Below are positions 16,761-23,542 of a DNA stretch of 64,000 nucleotides, one piece after another. This stretch comes from an uncultured Kiritimatiellota bacterium. Lineage in GTDB: Bacteria > Verrucomicrobiota > Kiritimatiellia > RFP12 > DVOR01. Location of the stretch: positions 74,450 to 138,449 of the forward strand of contig CALXSE010000002.1 in the NCBI GenBank assembly GCA_944391085.1, read 5' to 3'. A program made the translations under genes and the position numbers. Every line of letters begins with the position of its first letter. Position 1 is the first letter of the stretch. A model generated the notes under the pieces. That model worked only from the letters and a program-made list of their open reading frames with translations, had not been told where the DNA came from and searched no databases.

Positions 16761-16883
16761 TTAGCGGTGCGCAAGCACGCCCGCCCAGGCGGCTGCCAGG
16801 AGGAGCGTGACAAGCACCCGGATGGCGCGGAGCCGTTCCGGGTCGTGGATTGCGATGAGGTGGGCGTAAAGGTGGCGAAGCAC
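16761..16883 (-). CDS. Possible 40-residue single-span membrane protein
   Basis: A short frame lies between lpxD and aroC. It starts at GTG 16883, one base after the lpxD stop, and ends at TAA 16761-16763, which itself forms part of the aroC Shine-Dalgarno (TAAGGAG). The peptide is a basic/polar N-terminal half (about 22 residues, HLIAIHDPERLRAIR) followed by a hydrophobic stretch VLVTLLLAAAWAGVLA. This could be a tail-anchored mini-protein translated by coupling to lpxD. There is no strong Shine-Dalgarno of its own, and I recognise no family. It could equally be spacer sequence. Confidence 0.35.
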   Translation of the reverse strand: MLRHLYAHLIAIHDPERLRAIRVLVTLLLAAAWAGVLAHR

Positions 16884-16884
16884 C

Positions 16885-17919
16885 TTACTTTGCCTCCAGG
16901 GCCTTGACCTTGGCCTCGAGATCGGCCACCTTTTTCTTGAGCTTGTCGACGAGGCGCGGGAGAAGGAGCCCCTCGGCGAACTTGCGTTTGGGGATGGCGG
17001 GGGTACCGGCGACGTATTCGCCCTCCGGCACGTCCTCCTTGACGCCGGCCTGGGGGGCGACCTGCGCGCGCTCATGGACGGTAAGGTGGCCCGAGACGCC
17101 GGCCTGCGACCAGATGAGGGCCCCGGACTCGATCTTGGCGCTGCCGGCGATGCCGGCCTGGGCGATGATGCCGACGAAGGGGGCGATCTGCACGTTGTGG
17201 CCGACCTGGACGAGGTTGTCGATCTTCACGCAGTCGCCCACGCGGGTACGGCCGAAGCGGGCGCGGTCGATGCAGGTGTTGGAGCCGATTTCGACGTCGT
17301 TGCCGATTTCGACGATGCCGACCTGCGGCACCTTGGTGATGACGGGGCCCTGCGCGCCGATTTCGACGGTGTAGCCATAGCCGTCGGTGCCGATCTTCAC
17401 GCCGGCGTGAAGGATGACCCGGTCGCCGAGCACGCACGATTCGCGGATGTTCACCTGCGGGTAAAGGTGGCACCCTTTGCCGATGGCGACGTGCTGGGCG
17501 ATGAAGACGAGGCCGTCGATGACGGTGCCGTCGCCAATCGTCACGCCATCCTCGATGACGGTGTAGGGGCCGATATAAACCGCTTTGCCCAGGGTGACGC
17601 CCTCGCCGATGACGGCCGTGGCGTGGATGCCGGGTTCACGAACGACGGGCTTGGGGCCGAAGATGGGCGCGAGCGAGGCAAAGGCCTTGTTCGGCTCGTC
17701 CACGCGGATGAGCGTGGCGGGACAGTCGCCCGCGTAGTCGTGCGAGACGAGGACCGCCGTGGCCTTGGTGTCCTTCATCTGCGCGGCATACTTGGGGTTC
17801 GCGAGGAAGGAGACGTCCCCCTCACGGGCCTCCAGGAGGCTCGCCATCGCGGAAATCTCGGCTTCACCGTCGCCGGTGAACGTACCATTGACGGCCTTTG
17901 CGACTTTACTCAGCTTCAT
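16885..17919 (-). CDS. lpxD: UDP-3-O-acylglucosamine N-acyltransferase
   Basis: Third step of lipid A synthesis: transfers a 3-hydroxyacyl chain from acyl-ACP to the 2-amino group of UDP-3-O-acylglucosamine. The N-terminal uridine-binding domain ends near residue 100. It is followed by a long left-handed beta-helix of hexapeptide repeats (for example VIGEGVTLGKAVYIGPYTVI), with the catalytic His in QVGHNVQIAP. The C-terminal helix (LVDKLKKKVADLEAKVKALEAK) is a coiled coil. ATG 17919 has a GGAGGAG Shine-Dalgarno; 344 residues is usual. Its first 14 bases overlap the preceding gene. Its presence shows the organism makes an LPS-type outer membrane. No lpxA, fabZ or lpxC is adjacent. Confidence 0.95.
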   Translation of the reverse strand: MKLSKVAKAVNGTFTGDGEAEISAMASLLEAREGDVSFLANPKYAAQMKDTKATAVLVSHDYAGDCPATLIRVDEPNKAFASLAPIFGPKPVVREPGIHATAVIGEGVTLGKAVYIGPYTVIEDGVTIGDGTVIDGLVFIAQHVAIGKGCHLYPQVNIRESCVLGDRVILHAGVKIGTDGYGYTVEIGAQGPVITKVPQVGIVEIGNDVEIGSNTCIDRARFGRTRVGDCVKIDNLVQVGHNVQIAPFVGIIAQAGIAGSAKIESGALIWSQAGVSGHLTVHERAQVAPQAGVKEDVPEGEYVAGTPAIPKRKFAEGLLLPRLVDKLKKKVADLEAKVKALEAK

Positions 17920-19660
17920 GCGCGGGCTCCTCCGGTTGTGCGGGGGTGGACGCCTCGGCGATGGGCGCAGGGGCCTCGCCGACGGCCTCAGGAACGGCAT
18001 CGGGCGTTCCCGCCGGGGCTTGGGGCTCCACGGCAGACTCGGGCTCCACGGTCGGCTCCTCGGCGGCGGGGGCGGCACCTTGGGTCGGGGGTTCCGTCGC
18101 GGGCTCCTCGGCGGCGGGGGAGGCATCTTGGGACGGGGGTTCCGTCGCGGGCTCTTCGGCGGAAGCCTCGGGGTGGGGCTCGCCTTCCTTGGGCTCGCGC
18201 CTCATCTCCTCGGGGAGCTTGCGGAACTTGGGGAAGTCCTCGGGCAGGGCCAGGACGCCGTTGTAGTACTCCACGATATGGCCCTTCTGGAAGAGGAAGG
18301 CGATCTGGCGCGCGATGACGGCGATGTCCATGTCCGCAAGCTCGGCCTTGAGCGCGGAGAGGAGCTCGGTGCGGGTGCAGAGCGGATGGGCGGCCACATA
18401 ATCGAGGGCGGACTTGATTTCGCGCACGGCGTGCTCGGCGGTGAAGGGCGCGAGGGCGACGTTGGCGACGAACTCCGGGCCGCGCGCGTCGTTCCCGCGG
18501 AAGAGCGAGAACTTACGGTGGCGGAAAGCTCCGCGCAGGGCGAAGAAGAGGGAGCGCGGGTAGCGCTGCTCGTCGCGAAGAGTGTATTTCAGGAGCAGGC
18601 GCAACGGCAGGGAGGGCGAGGTCTGCGCGAGCGTGACGGGCAGACAGACATGCTTGGCCGAGCCGATGAGCTTGGGCAGGATGTCGCGGCGGAAGATGGC
18701 CTCGGCCTGGTCGCGGTTGTACGCGGGGGATTGCCCCGCGGGGGCCTCGGCCTCGGGGGGCGGCTCGGACGCGGCCTCACCCTCGGCGGGGACGGGCTCG
18801 GCGGGCTTCTCCTCGGGGGCGGGGGCGACGGGCTGCACCTTCAGCCGATAGACGGTCTGGGTGGTGACGGATTGCTTCCAGGCCTCGATCGATTCGGGGT
18901 CGGTGTGCATCTCAAGGGTCTTGAGATAGTCGCGCTCAGAGAGCTTGGCACGGGCGGCGAGCTCAGCCACGCGGTGACGGTAGCTGTGGTGGTTGGGCGC
19001 GCCGACCCATTCGCCGGAGAGGGTGCACTTGGCCACGCGCGGGAAGTTGCCGGAAGGCGGGTCGCACGGTTCCTCGGCCACGTCGAACCAGTCGCTGAGG
19101 TGGCTGGCCAGCAGGTGCTGGGCGATCTCCGCCTCGGAAAGGGCCACGAGCCCGCAGGTCTTGCACGTCCAGAAGCGCACGTCGGTCTCGGGCTTGGCCT
19201 CGAATCGCACCAGGCAGGCCTGGGGGTTCTCAAGGAAGAGGTTGACGAACTTCTTGACGGGGAAGGCGACGTGGGTGCCTTGAAGCGTCTTGATGATGAC
19301 GCCCAGGTTCTTCTGATTGGGAAGGATGCGGATCTCGGCGTCGAGCGGCTTCACGGGCTCGCGGCGCTCGAAAGGACGGGAACCCTCGCGGCGGGGGCGG
19401 CGCTCGCCTTCTGGGCGGTCACGGCGGGGGCCGCGGTCGGCGCGCTCGGGCCGATCGCCGTTGCGGTCGCGGCGGGGCGGGCGGCGGTCGCCGTCAATCC
19501 CGCGGCGCGGCGGGCGATCTCGGCGGGGGCGTTCCTCGCGGCCGGTGCGCTCGTCGTAATTCTTGCCCTGGTAGCGGCTGACGTAATCCTCGGCGGAACC
19601 GCGGGCCCAGGCGGGGGCGAAGTCGAAGCCGAAGGTCTCGGGGGTCTCTGCGTCGCTCAT
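17906..19660 (-). CDS. Unrecognised protein with C2H2-like zinc finger and low-complexity ends
   Basis: A 584-residue protein I do not recognise. Residues 40-100 are strongly Arg/Asp/Pro-rich (repeated RPRRDRP-like steps). A conserved-looking globular part follows, with C166-x2-C169-x12-H182-x4-H187, the spacing of a classical C2H2 zinc finger (WTCKTCGLVALSEAEIAQHL). A second globular part (about 330-500) contains AIFRRDILPKL and FSLFRGNDARGPEFV. The tail from 510 repeats EEPATEPPxQxAxPAA twice and is rich in Pro/Glu/Ala. The Arg-rich segment plus zinc finger suggests nucleic-acid binding, but that is inference. The AAAGGAG Shine-Dalgarno precedes ATG 19660, and the gene overlaps lpxD by 14 bases. 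Confidence 0.7.
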   Translation of the reverse strand: MSDAETPETFGFDFAPAWARGSAEDYVSRYQGKNYDERTGREERPRRDRPPRRGIDGDRRPPRRDRNGDRPERADRGPRRDRPEGERRPRREGSRPFERREPVKPLDAEIRILPNQKNLGVIIKTLQGTHVAFPVKKFVNLFLENPQACLVRFEAKPETDVRFWTCKTCGLVALSEAEIAQHLLASHLSDWFDVAEEPCDPPSGNFPRVAKCTLSGEWVGAPNHHSYRHRVAELAARAKLSERDYLKTLEMHTDPESIEAWKQSVTTQTVYRLKVQPVAPAPEEKPAEPVPAEGEAASEPPPEAEAPAGQSPAYNRDQAEAIFRRDILPKLIGSAKHVCLPVTLAQTSPSLPLRLLLKYTLRDEQRYPRSLFFALRGAFRHRKFSLFRGNDARGPEFVANVALAPFTAEHAVREIKSALDYVAAHPLCTRTELLSALKAELADMDIAVIARQIAFLFQKGHIVEYYNGVLALPEDFPKFRKLPEEMRREPKEGEPHPEASAEEPATEPPSQDASPAAEEPATEPPTQGAAPAAEEPTVEPESAVEPQAPAGTPDAVPEAVGEAPAPIAEASTPAQPEEPAHEAE

Positions 19661-19674
19661 CGTGCGTCGCTCCT

Positions 19675-21606
19675 TTAGGCCTGGCCCTGGGCGACGGCGG
19701 CCAAAAGCCCGCCGGCAAGGATCAGGCGTTTCTGACGGTCGGACAGCTCGGTCGTCACGTCGAACGTGTTGTTGTTGGAAAGGTCTCTCACCGTCGCGCG
19801 GCCGGTCTCGACGGCCTGGCGCAAACCCTCGATGACAAGCGCGTCGCCCTGCGAAACACGCTCGTAATCCGCCGGGTCGGCGAAGACGAAGGGGACGATG
19901 CCGAAATTGATGAGGTTGGCGCGATGGATACGCTCAATGGATTTGGCGATGACGGCGCGCACGCCCAAATACATGGGGCAGAGGGCGGCGTGTTCGCGCG
20001 AGGAGCCCTGGCCGTAGCTTTCGCCGGCGACGATGACGTTGGCCTTGCCGGCGTCGCGGTTGGCCGAGGCGGCGGCGTAGAAGCCCGGGTCGGTGTGCTC
20101 GAAGACGTACTTGGCGTATTCGGGGATGTTCGAGCGGTATTTGAGGCGCGCGCCGGCGGGCATGATATGGTCGGTGGTGATCTTGTCGCCCACCTTGATG
20201 GCGGCCACGCCGTCGAGGCGCTCGGGGAGCGGCCGGCCGGGGGGCACCTGGCCGATGTTGGGGCCGCGCACGATGGGCGTTCCCGCGACGCCCGCGCCGG
20301 CGGTTTCGCGGTAGAGGAACATCCCGTCGTCAATGGTGAAGTGCTCGGGCAGGGACACGGCGGGCACGGCGAGCGCGCGCGGGTCGGCGAAGGCGCCGGC
20401 GAGCGCGGAGGCCGCGGCGGTCTCGGGGGAGACGAGGTAGACCTTGGCCGATTGGGTGCCGGAACGCCCCTCGAAGTTACGGTTGCTGGTGCGCAGGCAG
20501 ACGGCGTCGGTGCTCGGGCTCATGTGCGCGCCGATGCAGAAGCCGCAGGCGTTCTCGAGGATGCGGCAGCCGGCGGCGATGAGGTCGCTCAGCAGCCCTT
20601 CGTCGGCGAGCATCCGGACGACCTGCTTGGAGCCGCAGGCGATGCCGACCTCGACGTCGGGATGGACCTGCTTGCCCTTGAGGAGCAGCGCCACGGTCTT
20701 GATGTCGCGATACGACGAGTTGGTGCAGGAACCGATCATGATCTGGTTCACGCGCTGGCCCACATGCTCGGCGATGGTCTCGACGTTGCCGGGGTTGTGC
20801 GGCGCGGCGGCGAGGGGCTCGACGGTGGAGAGGTCGAGCGCCCAGGTCTCGTCGTAGGTCTCGTCATCCGCGGTGAGCGGCGCCCAATCCTGCTCGCGGC
20901 CCTGGGCCTTGAGGAAGGCGCGGGTGACGTCGTCGGAGGGGAAGACGGAGGTGGTGACGCCAAGCTCGGCGCCCATGTTCGCGATGGTCGCGCGGCTGGG
21001 CACGTCGAGCGCGGCCAACCCGGGGCCGTAATACTCAAAGACCTTGCCGACGTTGCCCTTGGAGCCAAAGCGGCGGAGCACGGCGAGGATGACGTCCTTG
21101 GCCGAGACGCCGGGCTGCAGACGGCCCGTCAGGCGGATGCCGACGACTTTCGGCCAGGCGATATAATAGGGCCCGCCGCCCATCGCCACAGCCACGTCGA
21201 TGCCGCCCGCGCCGATGGCCACCATGCCGATGCCGCCACCCGTGGGCGTGTGCGAGTCCGAGCCGATGAGCGTCTTGCCGGGCTTGCCGAAGCGCTCCAG
21301 GTGGAGCTGATGGCAGATCCCGTTGCCGGGCTTGGAATAGACGATGCCGAACCGCTTCGCGACGCTCTGGAGATAATCGTGGTCGTCGGCGTTCTCGAAC
21401 CCGATCTGCACCGTGTTGTGGTCGACGTAGCTGACGGAAAGCTCGGTCTTCACCCGGTCGATGCCCATGCTCTCAAACTGCAGGTAGGCCATCGTACCGG
21501 TGGCGTCCTGCGTCAGGGTCTGATCGATGCGGATGCCCACCTCATTGCCCACGACGGGCTCGCCGGAAACCAAATGCGCGCGAAGGATTTTTTCGGTGAC
21601 GTTCAT
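19675..21606 (-). CDS. Aconitate hydratase (mitochondrial-like, about 640 residues)
   Basis: TCA-cycle [4Fe-4S] enzyme that isomerises citrate and isocitrate. Cluster cysteines are visible in IMIGSCTNSSYRD (near 291-303) and ENACGFCIGAHMSP (near 352-365). Substrate-site stretches include GSDSHTPTGGG (near 114-124), NRNFEGRSGT and GESYGQGSSREHAAL. The 643-residue length is that of the compact mitochondrial-type family rather than the about 890-residue AcnA or AcnB. ATG 21606 has only a weak ribosome-binding site. It lies between pssA and the zinc-finger-like gene in the same minus-strand operon; no other TCA gene is nearby. Confidence 0.92.
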   Translation of the reverse strand: MNVTEKILRAHLVSGEPVVGNEVGIRIDQTLTQDATGTMAYLQFESMGIDRVKTELSVSYVDHNTVQIGFENADDHDYLQSVAKRFGIVYSKPGNGICHQLHLERFGKPGKTLIGSDSHTPTGGGIGMVAIGAGGIDVAVAMGGGPYYIAWPKVVGIRLTGRLQPGVSAKDVILAVLRRFGSKGNVGKVFEYYGPGLAALDVPSRATIANMGAELGVTTSVFPSDDVTRAFLKAQGREQDWAPLTADDETYDETWALDLSTVEPLAAAPHNPGNVETIAEHVGQRVNQIMIGSCTNSSYRDIKTVALLLKGKQVHPDVEVGIACGSKQVVRMLADEGLLSDLIAAGCRILENACGFCIGAHMSPSTDAVCLRTSNRNFEGRSGTQSAKVYLVSPETAAASALAGAFADPRALAVPAVSLPEHFTIDDGMFLYRETAGAGVAGTPIVRGPNIGQVPPGRPLPERLDGVAAIKVGDKITTDHIMPAGARLKYRSNIPEYAKYVFEHTDPGFYAAASANRDAGKANVIVAGESYGQGSSREHAALCPMYLGVRAVIAKSIERIHRANLINFGIVPFVFADPADYERVSQGDALVIEGLRQAVETGRATVRDLSNNNTFDVTTELSDRQKRLILAGGLLAAVAQGQA

Positions 21607-21622
21607 GCTCGGATGTCTCGGA

Positions 21623-22423
21623 TTAGGCGGCCTGCTTGGCCAACCAACGACGCTTGATGGCGAACCAGAAGGGCGCCACGTAGATGAAAAACAGGGTCAC
21701 GGGAACCAGATAACAGCAGCACACCACCGCCGTCTTAGGCCCAATGAAGAGTCCCAGGAAGGCCAGCACCCCGATGAACTGCCCAATCGGCGTGTTCGTC
21801 GGCTTCGGGTACTTGAAGGGCGACACCTGCAGGAGCAGGCAGATGACGCAATTCGCGTACATCACCCACGCCAACCACCCGCCGGCCTGCAGATCCAGCC
21901 ATGCCGGGGCCACGTCATAGCCCTTCTCCAACGCCTCGATGAGCAGGACGATGCCCGCCAGGCAAAGCGCGTTCACCGTGATGGGCATCCCCGTGTAGCC
22001 GCTCATGCCGTGATCCTCGTCCACCACCTTGAAGCGCGCCAGGCGAATGGCCCCGGAGAGGACGATTGCGATGGACAGGAGGGCCCCCACCGGATGGAGC
22101 GTCGGCGCCGGTGCCGAGAAGTCGTGGAAGAGATAGAAGTACATCAGCATCGCCGGCGCGATGCCGAAGGCCGTGATGTCCACGAAGGTGTCGAACTCCG
22201 CGCCGAAGGCCGTCGAGGCCTTCAGCATCCGTGCCATCGTGCCGTCGATGCCGTCGAGGATCATCGCACCGAGGATGAGGAGCGCGCCCCAATAAAAGTC
22301 GCCCATCGCGGAGCAGAGCACGCTCATCAGACCGCAGACCAAGGCGCCAGAGGTGATGGAGTTCACGAACCCCACGCGGTTGGCGTGCGCCGAGGGGCGC
22401 TTCATCTTCATCATCTTTCTCAT
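21623..22423 (-). CDS. pssA: CDP-diacylglycerol-serine O-phosphatidyltransferase
   Basis: Inner-membrane enzyme that makes phosphatidylserine from CDP-diacylglycerol and serine. The CDP-alcohol phosphatidyltransferase motif DG-x2-AR-x8-G-x3-D-x3-D is exact as DGTMARMLKASTAFGAEFD plus TFVD (near 60-82). It is surrounded by several hydrophobic segments in a 266-residue protein. It lies 4 bases downstream of psd, which acts next in the pathway, so the pair makes phosphatidylethanolamine. An alternative start a few codons in (the N-terminus is MRKMMKMKR) cannot be excluded. Confidence 0.92.
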   Translation of the reverse strand: MRKMMKMKRPSAHANRVGFVNSITSGALVCGLMSVLCSAMGDFYWGALLILGAMILDGIDGTMARMLKASTAFGAEFDTFVDITAFGIAPAMLMYFYLFHDFSAPAPTLHPVGALLSIAIVLSGAIRLARFKVVDEDHGMSGYTGMPITVNALCLAGIVLLIEALEKGYDVAPAWLDLQAGGWLAWVMYANCVICLLLQVSPFKYPKPTNTPIGQFIGVLAFLGLFIGPKTAVVCCCYLVPVTLFFIYVAPFWFAIKRRWLAKQAA

Positions 22424-22427
22424 GGCG

Positions 22428-23147
22428 TCACTTCCGCTTCGCGATGACCGTCTCGCCCGCGCGCACCGGGTCGCCCGGCTTCACGCAGACCTCCACGCGG
22501 TCGGCCGGCAGCCAGATGTCCATGCGGCTGCCGAACTTCATCATCCCCAGGATCCCCCCGCGCCTCACCGGCTGCCCCTCCTCCAGCCAATAGATCACGC
22601 GCCGCACGATGGGCCCCGTGATCTGCTTATGCAGGCACCGCAACCCGTCCTTGTCCTCCACCAGGACGATGGAATGCTGGTTGTAAAGGCTCGAGCGCTC
22701 GTCCATCGTCAGCAGATGCTTCCCGTGGCGATACTCGCACCGCTTCACCACCCCCCCGATGGAAAGCCGGTTCACGTGCACATGCAGGGGCGAGAGGAAG
22801 GTCGAGATCCGCACCGCCCGCTCCCCGGGGAAGAACTCCTTGGCCACCGCGCTCGCCGGCGACCCGTCGTCCTCCGTCACGAACTGCACCGAGCGCACCG
22901 TCCCCTCCGCGCCCGAGACGATGTTCTCCTCCCCCGCCGGCGGCACACGCCGCGGGTTCCGGAAAAACCACGCCATGAACGCCGAGAAGACCACGCACAG
23001 CGCCAGCCACGCCGTCGCCACCCACGGCAACCCCAGGACGGGACAAAGGACGCATCCCCCGCCGACGCCCAACACCAACGGCGTCAGAATCAACGGCCAC
23101 CCATTACGGATGATGGCCTCGCCCTCACGTCTCTCATTCTCGTACAT
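22428..23147 (-). CDS. psd: Phosphatidylserine decarboxylase, short (PSD-A-like) form
   Basis: Pyruvoyl-dependent enzyme that converts phosphatidylserine to phosphatidylethanolamine. The 239-residue form has one or two N-terminal hydrophobic segments (NGWPLILTPLVLGVGGG and following), then FLSPLHVHVNRLSIGG (near 124-139). The self-cleavage site is MMKFGSRMD (near 209-217), where the Gly-Ser bond is cut to form the pyruvoyl group. I chose ATG 23147, preceded by AGAAGGA; a longer frame to 23183 would start inside the hairpin leader. First gene of the operon running to tatD. A decayed copy of its 5' end lies at 25436-25561. Confidence 0.92.
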   Translation of the reverse strand: MYENERREGEAIIRNGWPLILTPLVLGVGGGCVLCPVLGLPWVATAWLALCVVFSAFMAWFFRNPRRVPPAGEENIVSGAEGTVRSVQFVTEDDGSPASAVAKEFFPGERAVRISTFLSPLHVHVNRLSIGGVVKRCEYRHGKHLLTMDERSSLYNQHSIVLVEDKDGLRCLHKQITGPIVRRVIYWLEEGQPVRRGGILGMMKFGSRMDIWLPADRVEVCVKPGDPVRAGETVIAKRK

Positions 23148-23191
23148 TGAACAATCCTTCTCTCTCAGGGCACCTCTGCCCAACAGCCTTC

Positions 23192-23200
23192 ATGATACCA
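23192..23200 (-). promoter_or_regulatory. Extended -10 promoter of psd operon
   Basis: On the minus strand TGGTATCAT lies 45 bases before the psd ATG. The short leader contains a small hairpin (GGGCA-GAGG-TGCCC). The related sequence in front of the psd remnant (near 25570-25616) keeps a comparable promoter and hairpin. Confidence 0.5.
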
Positions 23201-23283
23201 AAACCCGCCCCACTCTGCCAAACAACGTCGGGCTCGCTTGTCGCAAAGTCCCCGACAATCCTCCTAAAACAGGCAGGCGGGAA

Positions 23284-23370
23284 ACCCATAAGGGTCGGCG
23301 GCCAACCCTTATAAGGATGCGAGGCAAGACCTTTAAGGGGCGGCACCTGACCCTTCTAGGGCTCGCCGGG
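23284..23370. repeat. Four imperfect tandem 21-24-bp repeats with AT-centred palindromes
   Basis: Units begin at 23284, 23305, 23329 and 23350. Each opens with a half-palindrome, ACCCATAAGGGT, ACCCTTATAAGG, ACCTTTAAGGGG or ACCCTTCTAGGG, followed by a GC-rich spacer. They lie upstream of both psd (minus) and the SGNH gene (plus). They could be protein-binding sites, a family of small dispersed repeats, or alternative hairpins. The remainder of 23201-23510 shows no gene. Confidence 0.6.
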
Positions 23371-23527
23371 TTCGCTTATGCCCGCTTCGTTTTGCTTTCC
23401 CAAGGGTTCTGACTTCCCCATGGCCACCCCGGTAGCGATTCTCCACACGGCCCCTTGCAACACCATCATAAAAAGAGAAGGCACTCCCGCGCGTGGAACG
23501 TTTTATGCGCTTGACACATGCACGGTA

Positions 23528-23536
23528 TGATATAAT
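23528..23536 (+). promoter_or_regulatory. Extended -10 promoter, leaderless start at 23543
   Basis: TGATATAAT, with its last base only 6 nt before ATG 23543, places the expected transcription start on the A of the start codon. A TTGACA at 23511-23516 is 14 bp from the -10, too close to be a normal -35. No Shine-Dalgarno precedes the ATG. Confidence 0.6.
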
Positions 23537-23542
23537 AAGCGT

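Noticed and set aside
14769-16907. Plus-strand frame of about 700 codons
   Set aside because: Antisense to tatD and aroC, which have strong family motifs.
17074-19678. Long plus-strand frames of 400 to 640 codons
   Set aside because: Antisense to lpxD and the zinc-finger-like gene; low-complexity composition, no homology.
23134-23346. 70-codon minus-strand frame over the 21-24-bp repeats
   Set aside because: It consists mainly of the translated tandem repeats and overlaps the psd promoter and start; no independent evidence for translation.
23511-23516. TTGACA as the -35 of the SGNH gene promoter
   Set aside because: Only 14 bp separate it from TATAAT; the extended -10 explains the promoter without it.
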